52,454 nt of DNA from Ignavibacteria bacterium CG2_30_36_16 (GCA_001873185.1 MNYQ01000035.1:1-52454), one strand, 5' to 3'. Positions 19,301 to 27,720 are shown, counted from the stretch's first letter. Numbers and translations are program-made. Notes: generated by a model from the sequence alone, not told the origin.

Positions 19301-20223
19301 GTATATACAATACCGGTAACGGCGATGGAAAAGTAACGAGCGACGATTTCGGCGCCAGCGGCGCAACACAACGAAGTAATATTATCTGGGGAGTAGAAGA
19401 ATATGGTAGTTGTACGGCAAATTTAACTTTTAACTATTCAAACATCACCGGATACTCATCAAATGAATCAGCGTTAAAATTATTAAAAAGAAATGATGCA
19501 GAAAGTGCATGGACGGATGTTACCGGTTCCGCTATACCAAATACAGGCAATCACACATTCACGATGTCGGGATTAACATCATTCAGCGAATTTTCAATTG
19601 GTGATGGTGGTGAAAATCCTTTACCGGTTGAGTTAAATACTTTCTCGGCAAACGTAAACGATAACTCGGTAACTCTGAAATGGCAAACACAAACTGAAGT
19701 TGATAATTACGGGTTTGAGATAGAAAGAAAAGTCAGCAGTACACAGTCTTCAGTCGGCAGTCAATCGCAAAATACGTGGGAGAAAATTGGATTTATTCAA
19801 GGACACGGGAATTCAAATTCGCTGAAAGAATATTCTTTTGTTGACAACACTGTTCTTAGCGGAAAATATCTTTATCGCTTAAGACAAATTGATAATGACG
19901 GAAACTTTAAGTACTCAAGTATAGTGGAAGTAACATCTTTACCAACCAAGTATTCGTTAGGGCAGAATTATCCTAACCCGTTTAATCCGAGTACAATAAT
20001 AAAATTTGGATTACCTGAAGCATCATTTGTAACTCTTAAAGTATACAATATGCTAGGTCAGGAAATAAAAACTTTAGTTAGCGGATATAACGAAGCTGGC
20101 AATTACAACATTAAATGGAATGGTGATAATAATTTCGGAAACCCGGTACCAAATGGGACATATATTTACAGGATTATTTCAAATAATTATGTAAAATCTA
20201 TGAAAATGATTTTATTAAAATGA
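16306..20223 (+). CDS. Giant T9SS protein with choice-of-anchor D repeats, Big_5 and LamG domains
   Basis: The 1305-residue product starts with a signal peptide (MKMINLFFTVLLITLFFSGKSLCQ). Four ~115-residue choice-of-anchor-D type Ig-like repeats follow (about 165-640), each with FTIxNTG and a FTVRFSPTT...NNDxDxxPYxxxxxG pattern. Then come a Big_5 domain (about 645-750), a LamG/concanavalin domain (CFNFDGNDDYATLPCTMPDN, EEFRIWNKAR), the beta domain GSCTANLTFNYS...FSEFSIGDGGENPLPVELN shared with the preceding gene, and a T9SS sorting domain with NYPNPFNPSTIIKF. The last ~600 residues are clearly paralogous to the preceding protein, so the pair arose by duplication with different N-terminal halves. 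It is likely a cell-surface binding protein. Sixty bases separate the genes. A shared hairpin cassette begins at the stop codon. Confidence 0.88.
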   Translation: MKMINLFFTVLLITLFFSGKSLCQTYYIEQSISDKGYQAHELGQTFTTQQSGAILSISVISQQRVEDVKLEIFEGGFPCGPGIYQRQVTLGWSSLDWNKLDLEYPVYVKSNTLYSFLLTAPGLLTLRWVDANNYDGGGLVNQRCDNGSNWVDLAFKIEIDESQPPANISIKQGSTNLADGSTYGFGGIKMGSYIDREFTILNGGNGKLKLTTPISFESGSDPEFSIISQPASEVEPEYGASTSFTIRFSPTTTDSKSASLSIVNNVADKNPYNITFTGSGGYPEINIKQDVTDIADGGYYNYGNTDTQTNDDVIFTIENTGTALLILNTPLSITGANTDQFSITNQPSSEISAGGSATFTVRFSPTTLGSKTAAIDISNNDDDASPYSLTLNGTGVDVEMNLKQLSTNISDGDTYSFTNTNIGSNTDITFTIQNTGNAARSLTITTPLSITGTNSDQFSIFSQPASSVASGSSTTFTVRFAPTSEGSKSASIEIGNNDSDENPYNLNISGAAIGYPEMDVLGNDLSISDGANSPNTGDGTNFGTAVLSGETSVHTFTIKNTGNGTLHLNGSPRVSISGDGASDFSVTTLPSATVGPNNATTTFQITFDPSANGARNAEISIDNDDSNENPYNFSISGIGDNQIAPYVTSYSPENIGTSYMRQNLVLQFNEEVTAVGGKNINIYDAMNNLFEQIPADDSRVTISGNQVTINPNGSFVLGTEYNVQIDAGAFNDIVGDTYDGIQNSSTWSFTAAAADPPGRCFNFDGNDDYATLPCTMPDNGTVEFWFYLDDTNTTHTFWNSNDSFWYMSYVANDALWCKISNGVLKYSPIYAGKWYHAAVTWQKIPFLGLTYSLHINGSFITSTSNETWINPNSTIYIGKMVSDVYPLKGKIEEFRIWNKARTITEIQNDMFKILAGSESNLLVYYKFDDMYGTELYDESGQLNNGTLFNSSDDSWITSTSPVGTYGKSVRTVAATTAGAAGKTISAQITSTADNTNYLGIYNTGNGDGKVTSDDFGASGATQRSNIIWGVEEYGSCTANLTFNYSNITGYSSNESALKLLKRNDAESAWTDVTGSAIPNTGNHTFTMSGLTSFSEFSIGDGGENPLPVELNTFSANVNDNSVTLKWQTQTEVDNYGFEIERKVSSTQSSVGSQSQNTWEKIGFIQGHGNSNSLKEYSFVDNTVLSGKYLYRLRQIDNDGNFKYSSIVEVTSLPTKYSLGQNYPNPFNPSTIIKFGLPEASFVTLKVYNMLGQEIKTLVSGYNEAGNYNIKWNGDNNFGNPVPNGTYIYRIISNNYVKSMKMILLK

Positions 20224-20286
20224 GTGCCAAGCGAAGCTTGGACTATTCTAATTGGGTGAGGCAGGAATTTTGCAAACCTGCCAAGT
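20224..20286 (+). repeat. 3'-UTR double-hairpin cassette, copy 1
   Basis: It starts at the base after the stop codon: hairpin CCAAGC-GAA-GCTTGG, then hairpin GGCAGG...CCTGCC. About 93% of it is repeated in inverted orientation at 50973-51033, again abutting the stop of a T9SS gene. It may end or stabilise the mRNA. Confidence 0.8.
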
Positions 20287-20310
20287 CCCCCTGGCTTTAA
20301 CTAAAAGTAT

Positions 20311-20416
20311 AGGGCTCTTCTAAAAATCCATTATCGTTAGCTAACGGATTACTACGGGTATATGCTGCCAAACCGGATTTTCGAAGAGAGCCAATTAAAG
20401 TTTTTAGAGATGCACT
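20311..20416. mobile_element. MITE-like element with 16-bp inverted ends, copy 1
   Basis: About 106 bases bounded by AGGGCTCTTCTAAAAA (20311-20326) and TTTTTAGAGATGCACT (20401-20416), which are imperfect inverted repeats. A one-mismatch copy of the dispersed palindrome lies inside at 20334-20347. The whole unit matches the reverse complement of 50728-50831 almost throughout. It has no coding capacity, so any movement would need a transposase from elsewhere. A possible 2-base TA duplication at the ends is too short to prove insertion. Confidence 0.65.
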
Positions 20417-20473
20417 AAAGGTTCTCACCAATAAAAACTCATTCCTTAGACAGAACATCCTAATGAAAATGCA

Positions 20474-20539
20474 AGTGTCCGGGTTAAGTCGCTTTTCGGC
20501 TTAGTCCATCCATAGACCCCGTTTCTTTACGGGGACACT
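20474..20539. other. Nested inverted repeats, possible folded RNA or repeat remnant
   Basis: AGTGTCC (20474-20480) pairs with GGACACT (20533-20539), enclosing TAAG...CTTA and CCCCGT...ACGGGG (20517-20534) hairpins, so a branched fold is possible. It lies between two convergent genes. It lacks tRNA hallmarks. Confidence 0.4.
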
Positions 20540-20602
20540 GAATTATACCTCAGCTTCGTTCGGTATGAATCCTTGTAACGTTATATTGCGGTTAATTAAT
20601 TA

Positions 20603-21502
20603 TTATTTAATAATTTGAAATGATGTAACATCAATCTCATTATCTTTATAGCGTAATTTTATACTATCATCCCCAAAAGCAATAAATATATCAATAGTAT
20701 TTCTGCTAAATGCATCAGCGTCAGTTATACATTTTTTTATTTCTGACAACGGAATTAAAAGAATCCCTCCTCTTGGCATCAATAAGGAACCATTTTCATC
20801 TTCAAGTGCTTTTTTAAAAACATCACGAAAAGTAACTTGCCAGCCTTTTGCCTTTTTGCTTCCAGGACGAATAAAAACTCTTTCTCCATTTATTAATCCT
20901 TCATAAGATTTCAAATCATCAATTGTGTAATCATACTTAACAAGAATCTTTTTGAGCTCATCTTGCATAATTTCTTCTTGTTTTTTTTCTTCAAGTAATT
21001 TTGTTATAATGTTTTTTTTTAGAAGAAAAAAATTTAATTCTTCTATTAGTGAATCTGATATTACTTTCTGAAGTGGATTAAGAAAAAGTTTCTCTCCTTG
21101 CGCAACAACTTTATATTTGTTTGTTTTTAGTAATCTTATTAAATATTCTTCAATAGTATGTCTAATAGCATTATCATTAAAATCTGATTGCGTAGCCGAT
21201 CTACCATCATTAATAATTAAAACCTTCTCCCAATTCTTTATCTTTTCCTCAGGTGAAAGGTTGTGAGTTTTTAAGCGATTATATAAATTTTTTGCTTCTC
21301 CAACATAAACAGTATTATTTCTGGATTCAAAAAGTATATAGATGCCCGGATATTCAATACTGCCAATCTCTTGATTAAATTTTTCTAACGCTTTAGTAGA
21401 ACGGGAAAATTCCCAAGAACGAATTTGTGCTGTAGTTCTATCTCGAATAATTTTTTCTCCATTAGGTGGATATTCAGAATAACCAATATTTTTTTCTTCC
21501 AT
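20603..21502 (-). CDS. GIY-YIG nuclease, probable type II restriction endonuclease
   Basis: The 299-residue protein has a GIY-YIG nuclease core at about 50-130: GIY at 53-55, YVG at 66-68 (ten residues later), R76 in NLYNRLKTH and a glutamate in HTIEEYLIRLL (118/119), matching the catalytic Tyr/Arg/Glu pattern of the family. The C-terminal ~170 residues, charged and partly helical, are not recognised and may hold the DNA-recognition part. It starts one base after the methyltransferase gene ends, so the two are co-transcribed. Known GIY-YIG restriction enzymes (Eco29kI, Hpy188I) make a restriction role plausible. The recognition site cannot be read. Alternative: a repair or homing-type nuclease, less likely because of the coupled methyltransferase. 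The gene is AT-rich relative to its neighbours, as often seen for transferred restriction genes. Confidence 0.75.
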   Translation of the reverse strand: MEEKNIGYSEYPPNGEKIIRDRTTAQIRSWEFSRSTKALEKFNQEIGSIEYPGIYILFESRNNTVYVGEAKNLYNRLKTHNLSPEEKIKNWEKVLIINDGRSATQSDFNDNAIRHTIEEYLIRLLKTNKYKVVAQGEKLFLNPLQKVISDSLIEELNFFLLKKNIITKLLEEKKQEEIMQDELKKILVKYDYTIDDLKSYEGLINGERVFIRPGSKKAKGWQVTFRDVFKKALEDENGSLLMPRGGILLIPLSEIKKCITDADAFSRNTIDIFIAFGDDSIKLRYKDNEIDVTSFQIIK

Positions 21503-21503
21503 T

Positions 21504-22856
21504 TTATTTCCGTAATGTGATTATAGTTTCCCTAAGTTTATAGCTTCTAATTTGCCCAGAGCGTCTATTTCTTGCTTTTTCTATTTTTTCAATAGATAAT
21601 CCTAAGTCTTTTCCGATTTGAGCAATTAAAAGGTCAGTAGGGACATAAACATCGGCAATTAAACTATCACCAACTACGAGAATGAACCTACCATCATTTT
21701 TGATTTTGGGTATGACCATTTTGAATACTTTGTACATATCATCAAAATACTTGTGAACAATAAAAGGCATATCTAGCCGTCTGTACTTTCCACGTCTTAA
21801 AATATTCCCTTGAATGTTTCTTTTAATATCGTCAATCCAGTCATTAGTATAGATTGGGCGAAAGTTTCTGATTAATCCTTTGGAAACATTATCACAAACA
21901 ACCATTTCATCCTTTACTTTTTTCAATTCAGTTTGATTCTTTGCAAAGTTTAACCATCCCATTTCAATTTTGTAATTTATGACATAATCAAGACCATTCA
22001 TATAAGGTAGGGAAGTAATTATTAAATCAAACTTATTGGAATGATCATACTCCATTGAGTTTGATAAGAATACTTTGCTTTGTGTAGAAATGAAATCGCT
22101 AAATTCATTCTGTATGATTTTCAAATCTTCAATGATTTGATGAACTTTCTGATTCATCAAAACAAAAGGAGCGTGAGAATCAACCTTTTTATTTTTTGAA
22201 TAACCGAGGCAAGGACTTCGCTTTAATTTACTAACATCAACTAGAATTGAAGAAAAAGCAAGATTAAGTAAGTCAATAATTTTTTGATTTGTTTTTGAGG
22301 ATAGGTTATCAATTCCACCTTTTAACACTTCCAAATTTGATAGAACTTCTTTTGAAAATTGTTTTTCGGATTTTAAGAATCTTGGTGCTTTAGTAGGCTG
22401 AGATAAATCTAATTTATTAAAAATTTTTAATAATTCTTTTGGTGAAACATCCCAAGAGTTTAATTTTGTCTCTGCTATGAATTTTAATAAAGGATTAAGT
22501 TCAGTTCCAAATGATTTGTAACCGTTTAGTTTAGATTGAACTTGTACAGTTCCACAACCAGTGAATGGATCTAAAACCGTAGGATTCTTATAATTATTTT
22601 TGTACTGGTCAAAAATAGATTGGACAAATGAAGCTGAAAAACCTTGTACGTACGGGGCCCAACGATGAATTGCTTCATTAACATTCGGACTAAACTGAAT
22701 TGGTTGTTTCTTATTTAATATATCTATTCCTAGATGCTTCAAATATGGTTCAGAATCAATATCACAATGCCCTAACTGTTTCGGGGAGTTAATGATATTT
22801 ATTTGACGGGCTGTATATTCTTTCGCTACTATCGGAAACATATTTTCTTGTTGCAT
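21504..22856 (-). CDS. Site-specific DNA methyltransferase (SPPY-like, probable N4-C or N6-A)
   Basis: The 450-residue protein has the SAM-binding motif LDPFTGCGT (residues 95-103) and the catalytic motif TSLPYMNG (281-288), a variant of the TSPPY motif with Leu in place of the first Pro. Their order, binding motif before catalytic motif, fits the beta class of amino-methyltransferases. The region between contains a Lys-rich insertion; the C-terminal part ends DGRFILVVGDSLIADVYVPT, typical of the final strands. It would protect host DNA from the GIY-YIG nuclease encoded one base downstream. It is the first gene of the pair, so methylation can precede restriction. A 21-base inverted repeat lies 70 bases upstream of the start and could be an operator. 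TSLPY is unusual; whether it lowers activity is not known. Confidence 0.82.
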   Translation of the reverse strand: MQQENMFPIVAKEYTARQINIINSPKQLGHCDIDSEPYLKHLGIDILNKKQPIQFSPNVNEAIHRWAPYVQGFSASFVQSIFDQYKNNYKNPTVLDPFTGCGTVQVQSKLNGYKSFGTELNPLLKFIAETKLNSWDVSPKELLKIFNKLDLSQPTKAPRFLKSEKQFSKEVLSNLEVLKGGIDNLSSKTNQKIIDLLNLAFSSILVDVSKLKRSPCLGYSKNKKVDSHAPFVLMNQKVHQIIEDLKIIQNEFSDFISTQSKVFLSNSMEYDHSNKFDLIITSLPYMNGLDYVINYKIEMGWLNFAKNQTELKKVKDEMVVCDNVSKGLIRNFRPIYTNDWIDDIKRNIQGNILRRGKYRRLDMPFIVHKYFDDMYKVFKMVIPKIKNDGRFILVVGDSLIADVYVPTDLLIAQIGKDLGLSIEKIEKARNRRSGQIRSYKLRETIITLRK

Positions 22857-22925
22857 AAAATCCTACAGTTTTGCCTAAAATATAATGAATCGTTTAATGA
22901 ATTTCTTAGCAATATAACTATTTAG

Positions 22926-23000
22926 TATTTTATCTGTAAATGAGCAAAAAAGAGAAAGATGAGCGTTGTAAAATCTAACTGCTCATTTGCAGATAAAATA
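22926..23000. promoter_or_regulatory. 21-base inverted repeat upstream of the methyltransferase gene
   Basis: Arms at 22926-22946 and 22980-23000 match at 20 of 21 positions (TATTTTATCTG... and ...CAGATAAAATA), with a 33-base spacer. They are centred about 107 bases upstream of the methyltransferase ATG on the minus strand. It could be an operator for controlled expression of the restriction-modification pair, or simply an mRNA or terminator-like hairpin. No controller-protein gene was found nearby. Confidence 0.5.
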
Positions 23001-23160
23001 GTGTTGTCCCGAAATAATATCTTTTTTTACCATAACAGCGTTAATTGCTTTTTTATATTCTAAAGAATAAACCTCTTTATAAAATTAGTATAGGCTTCCT
23101 CCGTGTGCGGACTGTAGCGCCCGGCTCTCATTTCGTTTCTAACTCTGTCTAATCCGTTAT

Positions 23161-23174
23161 CCGTTAGCTAACGG
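23161..23174. repeat. Dispersed intergenic palindrome
   Basis: An exact CCGTTAGCTAACGG flanked by a second half-site pair, TCCGTT (23153-23158) and AACGGA (23176-23181), giving a nested palindrome. Confidence 0.9.
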
Positions 23175-23271
23175 AAACGGACTGTGTGATTGTTTTTGTC
23201 ACTCATCTCCATGTTCTCTAAAAGTTACTTGCTAAAATGTATTTATTTATTTTACCAATGGCAAGAAATAT

Positions 23272-23285
23272 CCGTTAGCTAACGG
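23272..23285. repeat. Dispersed intergenic palindrome
   Basis: An exact copy of CCGTTAGCTAACGG, 97 bases after the previous one and 10 bases before the 136-base direct repeat. Confidence 0.9.
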
Positions 23286-23294
23286 ATTCCCGAG

Positions 23295-23430
23295 CGCTAT
23301 TTTTTTCTCTCACAATCTTCAATACTTAAATCAAATAGCCGTACACTGAAACCCTTCATCCTAACCCGGACAAGCCTCCGCGGGGCGGAACAAGCAGAAA
23401 CAAAAAGGAAATAATTCGTAAGCTAATGGA
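23295..23430. repeat. 135-base dispersed direct repeat, copy 1
   Basis: It matches 30967-31101 over nearly its whole length in the same orientation, including the GCGGGGCGGAACAAGCAGAA block. Its last 15 bases are a degenerate form of the dispersed palindrome (TTCGTAAGCTAATGG), which is intact in the second copy. It lies 25 bases downstream of the carB stop. The rest of the 22857-23455 gap holds no gene. Confidence 0.8.
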
Positions 23431-23455
23431 TTGTACATTCTTCATTGTACATTGA

Positions 23456-26400
23456 TTACTGGTATTCGTCCCAGCTTTTTACGGTTAAACTTTTCACATT
23501 ATATTTTTGAATTGCCCGGACGAATCGTTTCACTACCTGTATGTTTGTAAACAAAGGAATATTTAAATCAACTGCTTTGCGGCGAATAATATAATCGCTG
23601 TCTAATTCAACCTTCTCTGCCGACTTCGGAATATTGATAACCATATCGATCTTTTTTTCTGAAAGGTAAGTAAGTATTCCCGGTTCCATATCATCAAAAG
23701 GACGGTACAGAACTTCTACCTCAATATTATTTTTCTTATAAAAATCCGCAGTCCCCTTTGTGCCGTAAAATTTCAATCTCATTTTTTTTAAGATGTTTAA
23801 TTCTTCAATTAACTCAGCCTTGTTCTTTAATGTTCCTGTTGATAAGAGAACGCCTTTTTCCGGCAGCTTTGCACCGGTTGAAAAAACACTTTTTAAAAAC
23901 GCTTCTTCAAAATCATCGCCAAGACAGGCAACCTCGCCGGTTGATGACATTTCCACGCCAGTAATCGGGTCTGACCCTTTTAACCTTGTAAAAGAAAACT
24001 GAGAAGCCTTTACGCCCACGTAGTCAAGGTCGAATGAAGATTTATCTATCTTTGCAACCTTCTCGCCAAGTATAAGCTTTGTTGCAATTTCTATAAAATT
24101 TATCTTCAATGTTTTTGATACAAAAGGAAAGCTGCGCGATGCTCTAAGATTACATTCAATTACTTTTACATCGTTATCTTTTGCAATAAACTGAATATTG
24201 AAAGGACCTGTTATTTGAAGCGCCTGAGCAATTTGTTTTGTAATAAGTTTTACGCGGCGCATAGTTTCAAGGTACGTACGCTGCGGCGGAAGCACAATTG
24301 TTGCATCGCCCGAATGAACGCCTGCATTTTCGACATGCTCTGCTATTGCGTAACAGAAAAGTTCGCCGTTATCGGCAACCGCATCAACTTCTATTTCTTT
24401 GGCGTCAGTTATAAATTTACTTATAACCACGGGATGGTCAAGATTAAGTTCGGTCGCTTTCTTTAAGTATTCCTCAAGTTCATCCTCCGAGAGCACTATG
24501 CTCATTGCCGCTCCGCTTAATACATAACTTGGGCGCAAAAGAACCGGGTAACCGACAACGGAAGAAAATCTTTTCGCCTCAAGCAGAGTTGTTACTTCAT
24601 TCCAATCAGGCTGGTCAATTTCAAGTTTGTCAAGTATTGCCGAAAACTTATGCCGGCTTTCTGCATTATCAATTTGTTCGGGCGAAGTGCCGAGTATTTT
24701 AATTTTAGCTTCATGCAATTTCATACAAAGATTATTAGGAACCTGCCCGCCCATTGAGACAATAACACCTTCGGGATTTTCCTTATCGCAAATATCAAGC
24801 ACACGTTCGAGGGTCAATTCCTCAAAATAAAGTTTATCGCAAATATCATAATCCGTGCTCACTGTCTCGGGATTGCAATTAATCATAATAGATTTATAGC
24901 CAGCTTTATTTACGCCGTTAACTGCATTAACACAGCACCAATCAAATTCAACCGACGAGCCGATGCGGTATGCGCCGCTTCCGAGAACAATTATCTGCCC
25001 TTTTTCACCGGACTGAATATCATTTTCTTCTCCGTGATAAGTTAAGTACAAGTAATTTGTTTGAGCCGGAAATTCTGCCGCAAGAGTATCGATTTGTTTT
25101 ATAACAGGAATAATGTTTAATGATTTTCTATAACTCCTCACTTCCATTTCTGTGCTGCCGGTTAGTAAAGCTATTTGATGATCCGAAAATCCTTTCTGCT
25201 TTGTTTCTTTAAGAAAGTTAAATTGTACTTCATTTAATTTATTCCCTTTTAGTTTCGCTTCGGCATCGACTATATTTTTCATCTTGTATAAAAACCATTT
25301 AGAGATTTTTGTTAACTGATGAATTTTATCTACCGAATAACCAAGCTGCAGTGCTTTTGCTACTGCGAATATACGTTTATCAGTAGGCGATGACAATTCA
25401 CTATCGAGGTCATCAAATTCAATTTCGTTGCACACAAAACCATTCATTCCGTTATCGAGCATACGAATCGCTTTTTGAAGAACTTCTTCAAAACTGCGCC
25501 CGAGCGACATCACCTCGCCAACAGATTTCATCTCCGAACCAAGATGCCTGTTCACCTGCACAAATTTTTGAAGATCCCACCGCGGGAATTTTAATGCGAC
25601 GTAATCGAGCGCAGGTTCAAAGCAAGCAGAGGTTTCTTGAGTAATGATGTTCTCAATTTCATTTAGCGCATAACCGAGCGCAAGTTTTGTCGCGATGAAC
25701 GCCAGCGGATACCCCGTAGCTTTTGACGCCAGCGCCGAACTGCGGCTCAGGCGGGCGTTCACTTCAATTATTCTGTAATCATCCGAATCGGGATCAAGCG
25801 CATATTGGATATTGCACTCGCCAATAATGCCAAGATGCCTTATCAGTTTTATTCCAACCGACCGCAATTTAAAATTTTCTTGAGCCGATAAAGTCTGCAC
25901 GGGAGCAATAACAATGCTGTCGCCAGTGTGCACTCCCATCGGGTCCACATTTTCCATTGAGCATATTGTTATGCAGTTATCATATTTATCCCGAACAATT
26001 TCGTATTCAACTTCTTTCCATCCGTGTAGAGATTCTTCAATCAAAATTTGGTTAGTAAAATTAAAAGCCCCCCCCGCCTTCTCCTTTAGTTCTTCTTTTG
26101 TATTTACTATTCCCGAACCAAGCCCGCCAAGCGCATAAGCGATGCGCAGCATTACAGGAAACCCAATTGTTTCTGCAGCGGCAACAGCTTCGTCAACATT
26201 AGAAGCGGCTTTGCTAATTGCAACTTTTAAACCTGCTTCATTAACGCGGTTACCAAAAAGCAATCTGTCTTCTGTATCTTTAATTGCTTCCACGGGCGTT
26301 CCGAGAACACGAATGTTATATTTTTCGAGCATACCTTTTTCATAAAGATCAACGCCCACGTTTAGCGCCGTTTGCCCGCCAAACTGAAGAAGTATACTAT

Positions 26401-26653
26401 CGGGCTGCTCTTTAATAATTACCTTCTCAACAAAGTCAGTTGTGATGGGGACAAAATAAACTTTATCTGCATAATCTTCGGATGTTTGTATTGTAGCTAT
26501 GTTGGGATTGACCAGAACAGTTGCTACTCCATCTTCTTTTAACGCCTTTATCGCCTGGCTGCCGGAGTAGTCAAACTCGCCTGCCTGACCAATTTGCAAA
26601 GCGCCGGAGCCGAGGATTAAAACTTTTTTTGGTTTACCTTTTTTGATCATCAT
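23456..26653 (-). CDS. carB: Carbamoyl-phosphate synthase large subunit
   Basis: The enzyme makes carbamoyl phosphate from bicarbonate, two ATP and ammonia delivered by the small subunit, feeding pyrimidine and arginine synthesis in the cytoplasm. The 1065-residue protein is full length, with two homologous ATP-grasp halves: N-terminal VLILGSGALQIGQAGEFDYS and the second half IIVLGSGAYRIGSSVEFDWC. Metal- and ATP-binding strands QYALDPDSDDYRIIEVNARLS and FNIQFIAKDNDVKVIECNLR are present. The central oligomerisation region includes the LTYHGEENDI segment seen in Bacteroidota and eukaryotic-type enzymes. The last ~120 residues are an MGS-like allosteric domain. It overlaps carA by four bases (ATGA); ATG codons at 26653 and 26650 are both possible starts. 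Expression is coupled to carA and thus to its leader. Confidence 0.97.
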   Translation of the reverse strand: MMIKKGKPKKVLILGSGALQIGQAGEFDYSGSQAIKALKEDGVATVLVNPNIATIQTSEDYADKVYFVPITTDFVEKVIIKEQPDSILLQFGGQTALNVGVDLYEKGMLEKYNIRVLGTPVEAIKDTEDRLLFGNRVNEAGLKVAISKAASNVDEAVAAAETIGFPVMLRIAYALGGLGSGIVNTKEELKEKAGGAFNFTNQILIEESLHGWKEVEYEIVRDKYDNCITICSMENVDPMGVHTGDSIVIAPVQTLSAQENFKLRSVGIKLIRHLGIIGECNIQYALDPDSDDYRIIEVNARLSRSSALASKATGYPLAFIATKLALGYALNEIENIITQETSACFEPALDYVALKFPRWDLQKFVQVNRHLGSEMKSVGEVMSLGRSFEEVLQKAIRMLDNGMNGFVCNEIEFDDLDSELSSPTDKRIFAVAKALQLGYSVDKIHQLTKISKWFLYKMKNIVDAEAKLKGNKLNEVQFNFLKETKQKGFSDHQIALLTGSTEMEVRSYRKSLNIIPVIKQIDTLAAEFPAQTNYLYLTYHGEENDIQSGEKGQIIVLGSGAYRIGSSVEFDWCCVNAVNGVNKAGYKSIMINCNPETVSTDYDICDKLYFEELTLERVLDICDKENPEGVIVSMGGQVPNNLCMKLHEAKIKILGTSPEQIDNAESRHKFSAILDKLEIDQPDWNEVTTLLEAKRFSSVVGYPVLLRPSYVLSGAAMSIVLSEDELEEYLKKATELNLDHPVVISKFITDAKEIEVDAVADNGELFCYAIAEHVENAGVHSGDATIVLPPQRTYLETMRRVKLITKQIAQALQITGPFNIQFIAKDNDVKVIECNLRASRSFPFVSKTLKINFIEIATKLILGEKVAKIDKSSFDLDYVGVKASQFSFTRLKGSDPITGVEMSSTGEVACLGDDFEEAFLKSVFSTGAKLPEKGVLLSTGTLKNKAELIEELNILKKMRLKFYGTKGTADFYKKNNIEVEVLYRPFDDMEPGILTYLSEKKIDMVINIPKSAEKVELDSDYIIRRKAVDLNIPLFTNIQVVKRFVRAIQKYNVKSLTVKSWDEYQ

Positions 26654-27720
26654 AAAGACCTCACGAACATATCGAAAATAAATTCACTATCATCCGGACC
26701 CGGCGATGCTTCCGGATGAAACTGAGCCGCAAAAAATGGTTTTGAAATATGTATGATGCCTTCGTTTGTTCCGTCGTTGTCGTTAACAAACCACTCGCGC
26801 CAATCCTGCGGAAGAGTTTCGGCGTTAACCGCATAGCCATGATTTTGAGAAGTGATGTAACATCGTTTTGTTCCGAACTCGTTACAAGGCTGATTGTGGC
26901 TGCGATGCCCGTATTTTAATTTGTATGTATCAGCACCGGCTGCAAGGGCTAATATTTGGCTGCCGAGACAAATGCCAAGCATCGGTTTGTTTTTTGTCAT
27001 CGCTCTTTTTGCGTTTTCTATTGTAGTTACGCACATTTTAGGATCTCCGGGACCATTCGAAATTACGAATCCGTCGCACTCTATATTTGTAAAATCATAA
27101 TCATAAGGAACGCGAAGCACTGTAATATTTCTGCCAAGGAAAGCTTTTATGATGTTGTTTTTTGTGCCGCAGTCAACAAGGACTATTTTTTTTCCTTTCC
27201 GTTTATACTCTATTGGAATTTTTATTGAAACTTCACCGGCAAGATCCTTTTTGTTCGGATCTTCAAAATCTATTTTTTGATCTTCATTAATAACAATTTT
27301 GCCGGACATTGTTCCTTTGTCTCTTAGTATGCGTGTGAGCATTCGAGTGTCGATTCCGTATAAGCCGGGAATTTTATGTTCAATCATCCAATCGGATAAA
27401 GAGCGTTTGCCGTTCCAGTGTGAATATTCAAATGAATAATCAGAAACAATTATAGCTCTGCAATGAATTTCTTCCGACTCAAAAAATTTATACATGCCGT
27501 CTTCACGTTCCCCGCCGGGCACGCCATAGTTGCCGATTAGCGGGTAAGTAAAAACAAGAATTTGTCCCCGGTAAGATGGATCTGTCATAGTTTCGGGATA
27601 GCCAACCATGCCTGTATTAAACACAACCTCGCCGTTCGTGTTGCCGTTATAACCGAAACTTCTCCCTATATATTTCGATCCGTCTTCAAGAAGTAGAGTC
27701 GCTTTGCTTAATTGTTCCAT
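26650..27720 (-). CDS. carA: Carbamoyl-phosphate synthase small (glutaminase) subunit
   Basis: This subunit hydrolyses glutamine and passes ammonia to CarB. The 356-residue length is normal. The N-terminal CPSase_sm_chain domain (about 5-135) includes FNTGMVGYPETMTDPSYRGQ. The class I glutamine amidotransferase domain (about 170-356) has the nucleophile C251 in LGICLGSQ and the H335/E337 pair in FHPEASPGP. It is the first gene of carAB on the minus strand, with a four-base overlap into carB. A terminator-like hairpin with a U-run lies 28 bases upstream of its start, inside what must be the mRNA leader, suggesting attenuation. Confidence 0.97.
   Translation of the reverse strand: MEQLSKATLLLEDGSKYIGRSFGYNGNTNGEVVFNTGMVGYPETMTDPSYRGQILVFTYPLIGNYGVPGGEREDGMYKFFESEEIHCRAIIVSDYSFEYSHWNGKRSLSDWMIEHKIPGLYGIDTRMLTRILRDKGTMSGKIVINEDQKIDFEDPNKKDLAGEVSIKIPIEYKRKGKKIVLVDCGTKNNIIKAFLGRNITVLRVPYDYDFTNIECDGFVISNGPGDPKMCVTTIENAKRAMTKNKPMLGICLGSQILALAAGADTYKLKYGHRSHNQPCNEFGTKRCYITSQNHGYAVNAETLPQDWREWFVNDNDGTNEGIIHISKPFFAAQFHPEASPGPDDSEFIFDMFVRSL

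Noticed and set aside
20474-20539. tRNA or tmRNA gene
   Set aside because: The 7-base outer stem is suggestive, but there is no GTTCRAN loop, no anticodon arm and no CCA end.
20603-21502. Homing endonuclease of an intron or intein
   Set aside because: The gene is free-standing, coupled by one base to a methyltransferase, and no interrupted host gene is present.
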